A stretch of DNA of 64,000 bases, taken from positions 58,293,627 through 58,357,626 of the forward strand of contig CM072803.1 in the NCBI GenBank assembly GCA_037013495.1, given 5' to 3'. Below, piece after piece: positions 48,501 through 62,130 of the stretch (within the stretch, counting starts at the first letter, position 1; each line of letters begins with the position of its first letter). The notes under the pieces are model-generated. The model searched no databases. It saw only the letters and a list, made by a program, of their open reading frames with translations, and had not been told where the DNA came from. Both the position numbers and the translations under genes were made by a program. The stretch comes from Hippophae tibetana. Taxonomy: Eukaryota; Streptophyta; Magnoliopsida; Rosales; Elaeagnaceae.

Positions 48501-49822
48501 CTGATTAGAAGAAGTATTTAACCCAAGTATCGAAAAAAAACTACAATTAGACCTTCTCGTCCAAAGGTTAGAAAACAAAGATCCTTATGCGCCAAGCCTA
48601 GTAAGTATTGAGTCATCAGATAAGTATAACCATAAGATAATTATCCTAAAGAGATAAAAATCCAATAATTATCTTTTAATTATCCTAAAGAGATAATTAA
48701 GGATATATGTCTACAATATTGAAACAAGTTAATCCTACTTTGACAAGTGGTAGCCATTAAGTTAATTCTTTCCCCTATATATTCTCATATATGTACACAA
48801 TCACCAGAACTTAAGATTTGATATATTTCATATAATAGAAAAATGCAGCCAAATACTATTTTCCCTCATAATAATAGAGTGAGACTATAGATCTCCTTTA
48901 AACTTCATCGTCTCATTATTGATTTAAAAGATGGAGGGCCAAAGACCACCCTTACAAGAGGGTCTGAGGTCCTATTGGTTTTTTCAACTCGTAGATTCAT
49001 GGAGTACAATCTTACTCGATATTGACAAAAATCAGTATCAATGTATGCTTCCATCTGTGCAAAAGAATTGTGTTTTACTCTGCTAAAAAAATCAAAAATT
49101 GTAGGAATCTCAATAAAGTTCTCCAAGTTCATAATCTATAAAACATTCACATAGGTATTTGAAAAAAGACATAGAAGTAGCAAGGTTTTTCAAAATAAGG
49201 TATGCCATTCATTTAAGAGAGGTTATAAATAAGAAAACTAGCTCACTCACTCAAACCTCGACTAATAATTAGGAGGTCCATCTTGCCAACCAGTAGGCCA
49301 TCCATCCGCCAATCCTTTTGGCTATATTTTAGCCTACCAAAAATATAGGTGTTGCACCTAGGCCTATCTACCCACAGCGGGCTTGATAGATCAAGAAGAA
49401 AAGATGAGCCCGGGCTTGAGCCTACCTGATCTTGATGGAAAATACACTCCAAACCATCCTAGAGTGCCTACCAGAGCCACTGGCTCCTGGAATAGTCATC
49501 AACCCATAAATATTCCCTACAACGTCCTTAATTTCCTAGAGTGAAATAGGCCAAACCTATAACCATCTAGGGCTTGGCTTATAGATGACCATCAGTTGTG
49601 GGACTTGCATGTCATGGTTGCTAGACTTTATTTTCCTGTACCAATCAAATTCATCTAATCTTGAATGCCAAATCATAGTTCCACCATTTGTCCATTCTGA
49701 ATCAGTTGAGGCTAGCTTAAAAGGCTTCTCTCAATAGTGATCTATGCGATCACCTTGAGGCTCATTAGTAAGGACTCTATCAAGCCAGCCATGCTGACCA
49801 AGCAGCCTTAGTGTCCAATGGT
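48501..49822 (+). mobile_element. probable 5' part of a Tat-like gypsy element
   Basis: DNA left of the CACTA insertion joins in sense to the gag remnant right of it, since the CACTA target duplication GGT lies at the join. No clear LTR ends or primer site were identified, so the left limit is arbitrary. Confidence 0.4.
49820..49822. repeat. CACTA target-site duplication GGT, left
   Basis: GGT directly before CACTACTAC; the partner GGT is at 54636-54638. Three bases is the CACTA-superfamily length. Confidence 0.9.
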
Positions 49823-50305
49823 CACTACTACAAAAATAGGCATTAAAGTCAGTTCGTTAAACCGACTTTAAATTGAGTGACTTAAAATGTAAACTCGGTT
49901 CATCGCGTGAACCGACTTTACACATACATTTTATAAATTTTTTATTTTTATTCTCATTTTTCATATTTTTCAATATATATATCATAAAAAAACTAAAATA
50001 CAAATAATAATACAAATAATTAAAAATTTAAATATAATTAATTACTTGATAATTAAATTTATTACAAAAAACAAATAAAGTATATACAATACATATAGTT
50101 AACTTAAATTACAAATAAAATAATGTCGTCAAAGTGTAATTGGATACGAGTAAGCTTGGTTGGCTTGGAATCACCAGCATTATGACAAGAAAAGTAGACA
50201 AAAAATAGTTGATCCATATAACAATTCATATTCCCCTACATACAAGAGCACGTAAACATCCATCAAATAAGCAGTCTAAACTTGAAAGACATACAAATGA
50301 AGAAA

Positions 50306-53300
50306 TTAAATCATTATAAATATTACCATAGATTCATCATGCATGAAGTCATCATCCTCTACAACATCACAATGGTAAAACTCTTTTTGTGGAAGCGTTA
50401 ACACAAAAAACCATCTTGGATCAATTTGATTGCTCACGTAAAATACTTGTTTTGCATGAAGTCCTAACGTGAAAGGATAATCAGTGTGACTTATCTTGGA
50501 TAAATTTACAAGGGTAAATCCAAAAGCATCTATTTTATATCCAAAATTGATAACATCTTCGACCCAATCACACAAGAAAACTGTTTCATGGAAAACCTCA
50601 TAATCCATTTCCCAAATCTCTTGTATTATACCATAATATGTTCTATCAGAAAGTACGGGATTAGCATCTTTTGAACTGGAAAATTGCATAGTTTGTGCAA
50701 CCATCTTCACACCACTATTTTGATTTACTTGGACTTTGTCCCTAGCTTGAGTCGTAAACCTCGATCCATTTATTGTGAAACTATAAAATGATTTGACATC
50801 GAATTTTGTCCCATATGCAAGCCATTGTAAACTTTATGATATTTTATGATTGGGTTTCTTGAGTTCATCTTGAATCTATATATACAAAAACACAAAATGT
50901 GTTTAGAGCAAAGTTTTAAAACATTGAATAGATCTAGGAAGATACATGCATGAATTTTTGTTTGTGACACTTACATGGTTGCGAAACCAATTAATAAGCT
51001 CTCGCTTATGTTCATCATACAACCATTTTTCTCCTTTTTTTATAATGAGGATCGATCTTCAATAAGTTTAAATGCATCCTGTAATGTTATTAAATATATA
51101 TGAAGTTATATATCATCATTAATAGTTAAATAAAAAATGATTTTGCAATCATGAAACAATGAACATCACTTACTCTATATATGGTTGTGCCTCATTATTA
51201 TTTACCAAAATGATTCGGTGTGCTTTTTTTCCATCGAGTGTGATCAATAAATAATTTCTTACTTCTACCAAGAATAGGGTTACCTACTTGGATCATGTGA
51301 CGTTCTAAGAACAACTTGTGCGTAGGATTCTCAATTTCAGTGCAACCATTAAAGTATTCAGAACAAAACCCAATGGCCTCTTCAGCAATGTAGCGTTCCA
51401 CCATGCATCCTTTAAGTCGATTTCTATTATTTACATATCCTTTAAGGACTTGCATATATCTCTCAAAAGGATACATCCACCTTAAGTAAGTATGACCACA
51501 CAATTGAACCTCTCGAACTAAATGAACACATAAGTGAATCATATATCGAAGAAAGAAGGAGGAAAATATATTTCAATTAGACACAAAGTCTCTACAACAT
51601 CTTTCTATAAAGAATTTAACTTGCCAATTGATATAGATTTTTTGCATATTGTATTGAAGAATGAACAAAGCCGAATTATTGATAATCGAATATGTTTTGG
51701 AAGAATTGATAGAATAGCAACTGGTAATAACTGTTGCATTAAGATATGACAGTAATGTGATTTCAATTCATATAGTCTCTTATCGGTGATAGACACAAAA
51801 TTTCTTAAGTTGGATGAGTAACCATCAGGAACTTTCACACCCTCTAAACATTTACAAAACACATCCTTCTCTTTTGTTGACATTGTATATGATGTTAGTG
51901 GTAAGTATGTTCGATTCTTATCATTTTCCACCCTTGGTTCCAATTCAGGTTGTATGTCTAGTTTCTTTAAATCCAATCTTGCTTTAATTCCATCCTTTGT
52001 TTTTCCAGGTATATTAAGTAAAGTACCAATCAAGCTCTCACATACATTCTTCTCAATGTGTATGACATCTAAGATATGACGAATGTGTAGGTCTTTTCAA
52101 TAAGGTAATTCCCAAAATATTGATTTTTTTTTCAACAACCATGGTAAGTCGGCTCAAACTCTTTTTCATTTTCACCCATTTCATTAGTTGACCTCTTTCG
52201 TTTCCCTACCTTAGTGGGTTTTTTTTCATCTTTCCATATCGTTTGAATATCATACCATTCAATTTCCTTAATATCTCAACACCTCGCCAAGGTCGAGATG
52301 CATGATCATGATCTTCTTCACCATCAAACGGTTTCTTTTGGTATCTAAACTTGTGTCCAGATGGAAAAAATCTTCTATGTCTTCGATAAGACATCTTTCG
52401 TCCGTGAACAAGATAAGTTGCAGAAGTTCCATCATTACATATAGGGCATCCCTTATAACCTTTTATTGCGTGTCCTGATAAGTTTCTATAGGTAGGAAAA
52501 TCATTAATTGTCCATAAAAGGAGCCCCTTCAAGTTAAAGTGTTCTTCTTTATGTGCATCGTAAACATTTACACCATCATTCCACCACATCTTTAAATCAT
52601 CTATCAGAGGCTGCAAATATATATCAATATCAACACCGGGTTGTTTCGGTCCTGAGATCAATAATGTTAACATCATGAATTTTCTTTTCATACACAATCA
52701 GGGAGGAAGGTTGTATGATACCATAATTACTAGCCAACAACTATATCTACTACTGAGGGAACTATGTGGATTAATTCCATCAGCAGCAATGGAAAGATGA
52801 AGATTGCACAGATCAGATGAAAATTGAGGAGATAAATTATCTACTACTTTCCAATTTGGAGAATAACAAGGATGACGTTGGACCCCATCATCAGATCGAT
52901 TATTTGAATGCCAAGTCAACATCTTTGATGTATCTTTACTATTGAACAACCTTTGAAAGCGAGGAATCGGAGGAAAGTACCAAAGAACCTTTGGAGGCAC
53001 GCATTCTTATGTGTTGTACTCTCATTTGTACCATGCTTCCATCTCAATTTTTTACACATAGGACAATCATGTAATGTCTCATATTCTTTTCTATAAAGAA
53101 TGCAATCATTTGGACAAGTGTGAATCTTATGATATTCCATGCCAAATCGACTAAGAGATTTCTTCACTTCATACATTGAAGATGGCAATTCAATACCCTT
53201 AGGAAACATATTGACTAGTAGATTTAGTAATTATGTGAATCTCTTGTCAGAAAAACCATGTTTTGCCTTCACATTGTACAAATGAACGAATCCCTACATT

Positions 53301-53707
53301 TTAGTGTATTTTTTGCATTTTGGATACAATGGTTTTTCGGCATCTTCTATAAATTTTTTAAAGGTTTCGGGATCATCCTCGGGTAATTCATCTTCAACAC
53401 CATGAAACATATTTTCTATCTGTACATTATGATAAGATGTATGTAATCCACTTACATTCTTATTTATCTTTTCTCCATGAGTATTATCAATATTTTCTCC
53501 ATGATAATACCAACATTTATAGCTCAAAAGAATATCATTATGGATAAGGTGATACATAACCTCATCAAATTCATGAAATTGCTCATTTTTATATTTAACA
53601 CATGGGCATCGAATCATACTAGTTCTAGTATTACTATTTCTACAAGCAAATTCCATGAAACTTTCAACTCCAGAAATATAGTCTTGCTCAATTCTACACT
53701 TTGACAT
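50306..53707 (-). pseudogene. TNP2-type CACTA transposase, inactivated
   Basis: Transposase that would bind the element ends and catalyse excision. Domains in order on the minus strand: N-terminal transposase-associated domain (53,707-53,294, 'MSKCRIEQDYISGVESFMEF', 'MIRCPCVKYKN'); TNP2 core (about 53,210-52,206, 'GMEYHKIHTCPNDCILYRKE', 'TWHSNNRSDDGVQRHPCYSP', 'ISGPKQPGVDIDIYLQPLID', 'WTINDFPTYRNLSG'); DUF4218-type region (52,033-51,198, 'KSHYCHILMQQLLPVAIL', 'LRWMYPFERYMQVLKGYVNN', 'AEEAIGFCSEYF'); DUF4216-type C-terminus (50,710-50,306, 'AQTMQFSSSKDANPVLSD', 'YYGIIQEIWEMDY', 'FGFTLVNLSK'). In-frame stops occur near 53,294 and 53,225; TGG to TGA replaces the Trp of the PPWLCMK motif at 52,698-52,700; a frameshift lies near 53,005. 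The gaps at 52,205-52,034 and 51,197-50,711 may be introns or decay. Start chosen at the first Met of the conserved N-terminus. Confidence 0.9.
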
Positions 53708-54275
53708 CTAAGATTTGTCCATTTTCTATTAATGACATTAATTAAACATATTACTTAATTATGTATCCAATTAATATATTTCAAGTATTATTATATATAA
53801 ATTTCCTAATTATTAGAATATATATCAAAATATACATACTACAAAACAATTATCATTTTAATCATTTTACAAAACCATTTCTATACAAATTAAAAAATAA
53901 GCAGCATGCCAGCATGAATATATAAAAACCAACACTTTGATTGATTCTAATTTCTAAACATGCTATTATATCATAATTAAAAAATAATATTAATTATACG
54001 TATATAACAGTCTATAGAAGTATGAACTACTATAGTAACATATTTAACATTTTAACACATAAGTAGCATATATAAATAAAAATAATAATACTACTTAGTT
54101 TTTAGTTATTATTTGATTTTTATTTATATATATATATATATATATTATTTAAATTATAAAGTTTATAAATATATATTTATAATTTTTTAAGAGTCAATAG
54201 ATAGCACGTATAACTCTTATACCAATATAATTTCTTAAAAATTTAAAAAAATATATTATTTTTCCTCTATTCACT
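53708..54275. other. AT-rich upstream region of the CACTA transposase
   Basis: Non-coding. Includes an (AT)n run at about 54,126-54,146. Probably promoter and leader DNA of the transposase; no specific site identified. Confidence 0.4.
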
Positions 54276-54573
54276 ACTTAATAAAATATAATTATTTATA
54301 TATAAATAAATTTATCCACGCACAGAAAAATATATATAATCCATCAAACCCATAACATTTCAGATATTATTTCCACATAAAATAAGTCAAACATAATAAC
54401 AAGCAAAATAAAAAACATACCTAAATAAAAAATTTATACAAAAAATAAAACAAATTGAATAATAAGCTGTAAAATTCTACTTAATAAAATATAATTATTT
54501 ATACATAAATAAATTTATCCACACACACAATAAATATATATAATCCATCAAACCCACAACATTTCAGATATTA
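54276..54573. repeat. 95-bp direct repeat in the CACTA 5'-side sub-terminal region
   Basis: About 54,276-54,370 and 54,477-54,573 share ACTTAATAAAATATAATTAT, AAATTTATCCAC, ATAATCCATCAAACCCA and AACATTTCAGATATTAT. The second copy ends 62 bp before the element's end, upstream of the transposase, so it may be a duplicated promoter or sub-terminal block. Confidence 0.85.
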
Positions 54574-54635
54574 TAAGTCAGTTTTTCCAAAAAGCAACTT
54601 TACACAACGACTTAAAAAACCTTTTTGTAGTAGTG

Positions 54636-54638
54636 GGT
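54636..54638. repeat. CACTA target-site duplication GGT, right
   Basis: GGT directly after GTAGTAGTG. Confidence 0.9.
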
Positions 54639-55848
54639 CATCTCAGTATCCATCTTCATGATGAAGTATCGACTATCCTTCATCCTACCATTGATAGACT
54701 CATTGAACAGTTACAAGAGGTCAATAGAGGTTCAATTAAGGTAGACTCCTAGACCTAGCTATCTATATTAAGTCACCATTCACCCTAGAGATCATGGTTG
54801 TCCCACTTTCTAGTAAGTTCAAACTTCCTAACACAAGCACATATGATGGAACAAAAGAACCCTTGGAATATCTGGAAAACTTTAAGGGTTGGAAAGATCT
54901 CTATACCTACACTAATACAATCAAGTGTCAAGCTTTCCAAGTTACATTGACAGACAAGACTAGAGCTTGGTATCGTACTCTAAAGCCCAACATTATTAAT
55001 TTCTTCACAGAATTTAGGAAATAGTTTTTGTCTCTTTTCTCAGCCAAGACAAGGAGGCCAAAATCCTTAGCACACCGGCTGACCTTATAATAGGGAAGCG
55101 ATGAGTCCTTAAAATACATCTTTGATCAATTCGACTCAAAGAATATACAAGTGAAAAATTGCCCAAACTTTGTGACCATCACTACCTTGCAACAAGCCCT
55201 ACGCTAGGAAGCCTTATGAAGAGATATGGCCAAAGATTTCCTAGCAACATATTCTGAGGCCACTCAACTGGTAAACATTTACATCAATATGGATGATATT
55301 CTTTTCAAGAAAAAAAACCAAGAGCCTCCTAAGAATGAGGTCAGGGAGTAAAAGTATAGGGTAGGGATAAGCCATTGTATCGTGACAATAATTAGATGTC
55401 CAAACTAAACTATAATGACAATAGAAAGAGATCCATACTTACACTCCTTATAGTGAAATAAGAGAGGATGTGCTAATGCAAGTTGAACGTTAGTTCATTT
55501 TACGCTGGGCCAAGAAAGAAAAAGAAACCCCTTTTGGAACAAGTCCTAATACTGTAATTTCCAAAACTACATTGGCCACTCAACAAAGAACTAGTGCGAG
55601 ATCAAGGATGAAGTTGAGTACCTTATTAGGAAAGGATGCTTGGATTAATTTATAACAACCCAAGGCCACAACATAAATGGCCATCATGGTATACCACCCC
55701 ATCCAAAGAGAGAGAGAGACCAACTTCAAAGACAGCAAGTCTGAGAAGTTAGAGTCATCATGGGAGATCTTGTTATGGGTAGTTCTAATAATGCCATAAA
55801 GCATTCATCTATGAGGCAATATATGGCCCAAAAATTCTACAGGTTACT
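54639..55848 (+). pseudogene. Tat-like Ty3/gypsy gag remnant
   Basis: Retrotransposon gag similarity near 54,794-55,300: 'FKLPNTSTYDGTKEPLEY', 'KCQAFQVTLTDKTRAWYRTL', 'FFTEFRK', 'SLFSAKTRRPKSLAH', then a linker with 'EYLIRKGCL' and 'VIMGDLVMGSSNNA' typical of the Tat group between gag and protease. Broken. It is cut by Athila II at 55,849 and by the CACTA element on its left. Confidence 0.72.
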
Positions 55849-57603
55849 TGATGAGCAAAAACCCGTATCGCCAATCTTGCCAATACTTTGGTTTATATTT
55901 ATAAAACTCTCGCAAGTGCATGAATCATTTCGTAGAAAATGATAAGTATACTCCCAAGGTCGACCTAAGGAAGGAATATATGTGGTTTTTAATTTATTAT
56001 TCAAACATTTAAAAATGAAATTAAATCCTAAACATCCTGTCACGATATTTGGGTTTTTGTGTTTCTAACCTAAAAACATAAAAATAAACATAAAAACAGA
56101 TTCAATAAATATTTATGCACAATTTATCATTTATAATAGTGGAATATTTATGGATATAATAACTAAGTTAATTATGCTTGCTCATATTATTTAGGTTATT
56201 AAAGATATAAATTGATATTTATTGATTCTCTTTGGTGGGGTTAGATATTCTTTGTTAACTAAACAAATCAATTAACACCTATGGGTGGGGTTGATAACTA
56301 ATTTGGTTAATTAAATTAACTCTTTTTTCTAAGAGATTGAAAATGAACCATTTAAATGCCACCTTTGGTAGGGTTAGACAGTTTAAACTTTATTCAAGGT
56401 GTCCAAATTAAACTTAAGAATTTAGTTATCCGAGTACTAACTTTCAAGTTTTAAAACCACTACTCAAAACATGTTGTCAATACATTTTCAAATAATAATT
56501 CTTATAAAAATGTTTGAAATAGAGCTTCACTCTAACTACCGGGTGATTGTACCCACAAATAAAAAAACACTACTCTAAATTAGACCGAATAACTAAACCT
56601 TAAAATCTAATTTTCAGATTTAAGTTTGAAATGAAAAATAATATATTTCTCTCTAAAATTCTTAATATAAAATCTTGAATAAAAATAAAATCAATTCATT
56701 TTACAGATTTTTACCTATTTAATATTTTGCAAGCATAATAACGTTATTATTATATCATGTTTACAAACAACTAGCAAAGTTAAATTTAATCACAGACAAA
56801 TTAAATATAACATGTAAGAATAAAGCATAAAAAATAACTGTAAAGAAAATAAAATCTTTACAGTACTTTGATATTATTCCTGTTGTTAAAAAACCTCCAA
56901 ACAGAATTTGTACTTCCATTTATTGAATCAAAAAGCAAATAAATTACAAAAATATAATTAGTTCTTCTCAAAAAAAGAAGAACTCTAAAACTAAGAAAAA
57001 TTGACTAAGGAAAAACTAACAACTAAAAAAAATAAGAAATGGAGAGAAAGAAAGAGAAAGAATATGTGTTTTGAGGTGTGTTTAGTTATGAAGAGAATGG
57101 GGGTATTTATAGGTGAGGAGGGGAAGAAAAAATGGGTGAAAAAATGATTAAAAATGGAGAAAATGCGGAGTAGTGAATGATGACGTCATACTGATGACGA
57201 CATGCTGGTGTGGGCACAGCGGTGCGCGCAGATGGGGTGCAGATGGGCACAGACTGGGCGCAGGCATGCACAGAATGGAGAGCAGGTGCCCGCGTTGGCT
57301 GATTGCGTGCGCAATTTCTTCCTTTTGGACATTTTTGACCTATTTTGTCCAATTTTTCCATGTTTGTTGACTTTTCCTCATTTATTTTATGTATATATAA
57401 GTGATGTGTTTCCTCCAGTATTCCTCTTTGAGTCTTTAAGTTACGTGTTTTAGCAAAAATACCTGAAAAATAATAAAAATACCTGTGATTCCGAAAATAT
57501 AGATTTATATAGAAATATGATAAAATCATATAAATATATATATTTTTAATCAATTAAAGTGAATAAAATCATTGTAATTTTAGTGCTTTTTGAGCACTCA
57601 TCA
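55849..57603 (-). repeat. 3' LTR of Athila II
   Basis: Begins TGATGAGC and ends GCACTCATCA on the plus strand, 1755 bp. Reversed TATA box at 57,104-57,111; GC-richer U3 part near 57,170-57,320. The adjoining CAACCCCAACCAGC is the reversed polypurine tract. Confidence 0.9.
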
Positions 57604-59445
57604 CAACCCCAACCAGCTTCTTGCTAGTCCCTTAGTAAGAGAAGCGATAAAAACTAAAAATTAAACTATCCTAAATGAACGAGTTTGAGTCTCGTGAAGG
57701 TTTTTAGTAATGATACCCACAAACATTGAACCAAATATAAAAATTAAAAGAAATAATAAAAACAAAAACTTAAATACTAAAATTACAACAAAATCTAAAA
57801 TTAACTTTTAAGAATAAAAGAAAACAACATAACACAAAAATGTCTCATAATTTTTAATCTTCTTTAAGATCATAATTTTTAATCTTCTTTAAGATCATAA
57901 TTAAAATCACAAGCATAAGTTATTTTAATATTTTTAAACAATTATGATTTATTATAATAATTAGTCGAAAATCTTCATATTTCATATAAAAAATGTTTCA
58001 ATTAATTTCACCCAATTTCAGTGTTAAGAATCCGAATTTGCTTCGACTCTATTCCTCACTTGTCAATACTTTCAAAACATTGAATCCTATGGGTTCAAAC
58101 ACTCATACTAATTTATATGCGAAATAGTTGATGTATAGAAATGAACTAATATGTTTGCATATGTATAAAGAATAAAGGCTCAAAGTGTTATTTTAACATT
58201 GATCTCATGAAAGGAATCGAATGTATAAATTATAAAGATATCATATATAAAAATTATTTTCATGCATAAATCAAACTCATTAAGAAAGAATTTCAAGATA
58301 TATGCCCTTTATAAATGAAGAAAATGCAATGACCTTTTAGGGAATTACTTCCTATATCTTTCTTTTGTAAGTAGCCTTTACTCACAACTTTGTAGGCAAT
58401 GTGGGTCATAGTATGTAGATTATACTATATATTCTTTATCTCTCTATTTTTTTTCTGAAGATATTTTTTTAATATATATATATATTTAGAGATTGTACAT
58501 TTTTTTTAGGATTTGGGTGAGTGGTTAATTTTGTGGCTTTTCTGTTTGATTTTGGTTTAGATCACCCCATATATGTCTTTTTTTTGTAATAGTCATGCAC
58601 GAATGAGATAAAAGCATATACTATCAATTTCTACTTAAATCATTTAATCTAAGCAAAAATAATTAAAAAAATATATACGACATTCTATTAAGATGAGAAA
58701 AAATTCATACATTCAATGCTAATACCTATAGAGATCATCTAAAAAATTGAAGAAATAAGAAACGTGTTTGGAGTAGAAAAAATATATATTTCACTCTAAA
58801 TAAAGGAAATTAGGCTCAAATTATATCTCGCAAAGGTAGTCTGCACTAAAAAAAATTCATAAATACCGATTTTGGGTTTAATATAATTTCTACATCTTAT
58901 CAAGAAATACTAGTTATGATAAAAACTAACTAATTACCAAAAACAATTACAAAATATTTCATGATATGTTTTAAAAAATTAATCTAACAGTACAAAAGAC
59001 TTAACTATTTACTTAAATTTGATTAAAAGAAGTGATAAATTTTTGTGAGAATTTTTAAATTTAATTCTAAAATTCCAAAAATTACTAAATCACACAGAGA
59101 AAATAAAACCAACACAATAAAAATGAAAATGTAAACATAAAAAAAGAAAACAATTATTATTTATTTATTATTATTATTATTATTTTGAAATTAAGCATGG
59201 TAACTTTTCACCACCCCCAACCTAGAACTTACATTTTCCTCAATGTAACAACTATAAATTAAAGATAAAGAGAAAAGAGAAGAAAGATTACCTATTTCTT
59301 GAGAATGTGCAAGTAGTAATAGAGAAATACAGGTGCATCCATCATATTCATCAATAAAGTTCACACAGACAGATCGCTAAAATGATGGGTTGCCTCCCAT
59401 CCACCGAATAATTTAACGTCTTAGCAAGACGTAACTTTATGGTGC
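57604..59445 (-). other. non-coding 3' region of Athila II
   Basis: Matches the region between integrase and 3' LTR of element I. No envelope-like frame. A (TTA)/(ATT) microsatellite lies at about 59,155-59,185. Confidence 0.75.
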
Positions 59446-59449
59446 TAAG

Positions 59450-60570
59450 GGTTACTCAGCCAAATGCATTCCATTTCAGCAATGTTGTTTGGTTCCTCTA
59501 AATAAGGCTTCACACGATGCCCATTACCTTTGAATGTTTTTTGTGTCTTGGAATCCAATAGTTCTACTACTCCATGTGCAAATACCTGAACTATTTTGAA
59601 TGGTCCATCCCATCTTGATCTCAGCTTTTCTGGAAACAATCTCAAACGAGAGTTAAATAAAAAAACTTTCATTCTAGGGTGAAGAGTCTTAGGAACTAGC
59701 CTCTTGTCATGATAGCGCTTAGTACGCTCTTTGTATAATTTGGCATTATCATAGGCTTTGTTCCTAATTTCTTTCAACTCATTAAGATGGAGTAACCATT
59801 TTTCTCCTGCTTTATCTAAATCCATGTTTAACTCTTTAATTTCCCAATAAGCCTTTTATGTTCAAGTTCAACTAGAAGGTGGCACACTTTCCCAAAGATT
59901 AACCGGTAAGGGCTCATCCCAATAGGTGTTTTGTAAGCAGTATGGTATACCCATAAGGCATCATTTAACTTAAATGCCCAATCCTTCCTTGAAGGACGCA
60001 CAGTGCATTCCAATATTCCCTTAATTTGCCAATTACTTACTTGCACTAAACCAGAAGTTTGAGGATGATATGGAGTAGCTACTTTATGTGTGATTATGTA
60101 CTTGTTTAGTACTCCATCAAAGATCTTGTTACAAAAATGGATACCTCCATCACTTATTATAGCTCTAGGTGTTCCAAATCTGCTGAATATTAAATCCTTC
60201 AAGAATTTAACAACAACATTAGCATCATTGGTTTTAGTGGGGATAGCTTTTACCCACTTGGATACATATTTTGCAACAAGCAAAATATATTGAAAACCAT
60301 TGGATGGGGGAAAAGGACCCATAAAGTCAATCCCCATACATCGAAGAGTTCAACAACTAAATTAGATGTCAAAAGCATTTCATCTTTTTTGCTTATGTCC
60401 TGTTCTTTGACATCTATCACATTGTGCACAAAACATATGAGCATATTTAAAAAGAGTGGGCCAAAAGAATCCAGACTGTAATACCTTACGGGCTGTCTTT
60501 TCACCACCAAAATGGCCCCTACAATGAAGTTCATGACAAAAAGTTAGAATGCTCTTATGTTCTTCTTCAA
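59450..60570 (-). pseudogene. Athila II integrase region
   Basis: Zinc-binding part near 60,400-60,560; catalytic core with '[19 protein letters not shown]', '[14 protein letters not shown]' and '[19 protein letters not shown]'; C-terminal part with 'RLRLFPEKLRSRWDGPFKIV' (GPF motif) and 'VKPYLEEP'. It matches the integrase region of element I, which is interrupted there by a solo LTR. Confidence 0.88.
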
Positions 60571-60769
60571 GTACACATCTCTGGATGACTTGATATTGAC
60601 CAATCTTGTATAAATAAGGGTCATCCCAAAAATAGTCCTTAATAGTTTTAAAAAATCTTTTCTTGTCCTGATATGAAGTGTTAGGTCACAAAATACCAGT
60701 GGCAAGATAGTTTACAATATCAGCATACCATGGGTTCGGATCTATTGAAAATAAATGTTCATCAGGAAA

Positions 60770-61141
60770 TTAGGTTTCAACTATATCTTCATTACGCTCA
60801 TCTTTAAGAGAATTGAAGTTAGAAATCAACCTAGACAAATGGTCAGCTACTAAGTTTTCACTGCCTTTCTTATCCTTGATTTCTAGGTCAAATTCTTGTA
60901 ATAGTAAGACCCACCTAATTAATCTTGGCTTGGCATTTGGTTTACTTAATAGGTATCTTAAAGTAGTGTGATCAAAATGCACAATCACTTTAGATCCTAC
61001 TAAATAAGACCTAAATTTGTCTAAAGAAAACACTATAGCCAAGAATTCCTTTTCAGTGGTTGTATAATTCATTTGGGCATCATTGAGTGTTTTGCTAGCA
61101 TAGTAGACGACATGCAAACACTTATCCACTCTTTTTCCCAA
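60770..61141 (-). pseudogene. Athila II RNase H region
   Basis: '[20 protein letters not shown]', '[18 protein letters not shown]', '[20 protein letters not shown]' and '[12 protein letters not shown]', the standard gypsy RNase H landmarks. Present once, unlike element I. Confidence 0.88.
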
Positions 61142-61189
61142 GACTGCTCCGATAGAATAATAAGAAGCGTCACATATTATTTCAATAGG

Positions 61190-62130
61190 TAAAGACTATT
61201 TTGGGGCCATAATAATAGGAGTAGATGTTAGGTTCTCCTTCAAGGTATTAAAGGCAATAAGGCAGTCATTGTTGAAATTAAAATAAACATGTTTTGATAG
61301 CAAGTTACATAAGGGACAACTTATTTTAGAGAAATCTTTAATAAATCGTCTGTAAAATCCTACATGTCTTAAGAAGCTTCTCATCCCCTTCATAGATGTA
61401 GGAGAGGTAGTTTGGAAATCAATTCAACTTTGTCCTTATCAACTTCAATACCCTTGATTGAAATTATATGTCCTAAAACTATCCCTTATTGAACCATAAA
61501 ATGACTTTTCTCCCAACTAAAGGTGAGATTGCATTCAATGCATCTTTCTAAAACCAAAGTAAATTTATGTAAGCAATCATCAAATGAGTTCCCAAAGACA
61601 GATAAATCGTCCATGTCCGAGAAAATAGATATCATGCATCTCTGGAAAGTGGCAAGGGCATTGCATAACCCAAATGACATTCTTCGAAAAGAAAATGTCC
61701 CAAAAGGACATGTAAATGTGGTTTTTTCTTGATCTTCTCGTGCTATGGGTACTTGATAATATCCAGAAAATCTATCTAGAAAACAGTAAAATTTGTGCCC
61801 AGTTAATATTTCCATCAATTGATCAATGAATGGAAGAGGAAAGTGATCCTTTTTAGTATATAAATTTGGTTTCCTAAAATCTGTACACATTCTCCATCCA
61901 GTGATTATTCTAGTGGGTACTAATTCACTTTTGTCATTTTTAACAACTGTTATCCCAGATTTCTTAGGTACCACATGCACTGGACTAACCCACTTACTAT
62001 CCGCAATAGGATAGATAATTTCTTCTTCTAACAATTTTGGAATTTCTTTCTTAACTACTTCTTGCATATTTGAGTTTAGTCTTCTTTGGGCCTCTCGTAT
62101 AGGTTTAGCACCATCCTCCAAGTTGATCTT
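61190..62130 (-). pseudogene. Athila II reverse transcriptase region
   Basis: 'EEIIYPIADSKWVSPVHVVP', 'CTDFRKPNLYTKKDHFPLPF', 'CPFGTFSFRRMSFGLCNALA', the palm, then 'FLRHVGFYRRFIKDFSKI' of the connection region. Athila/Calypso wording throughout. Broken. Confidence 0.9.

Larger units (their letters stand above)
49823..54635 (-). mobile_element. CACTA (En/Spm) DNA transposon, complete ends
   Basis: Perfect 14-bp terminal inverted repeats CACTACTACAAAAA (49823-49836) and TTTTTGTAGTAGTG (54622-54635), flanked by a 3-bp target duplication GGT (49820-49822, 54636-54638). The sub-terminal part has repeated ACCGACTTTA (49861-49870, 49911-49920) and a near-palindrome around 49,897-49,915, the expected transposase-binding zone. 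At 4813 bp it is short for an autonomous CACTA element. It carries a TNP2-class transposase remnant on the minus strand but no recognisable TNPA-type second gene. It sits inside the Tat-like gypsy gag region, so it is younger than that element. Confidence 0.96.

Noticed and set aside
57173-57453. Tryptophan/cysteine-rich plus-strand frames near 57.2-57.45 kb
   Set aside because: Antisense to the GC-rich U3 part of Athila LTR II; no family resemblance.
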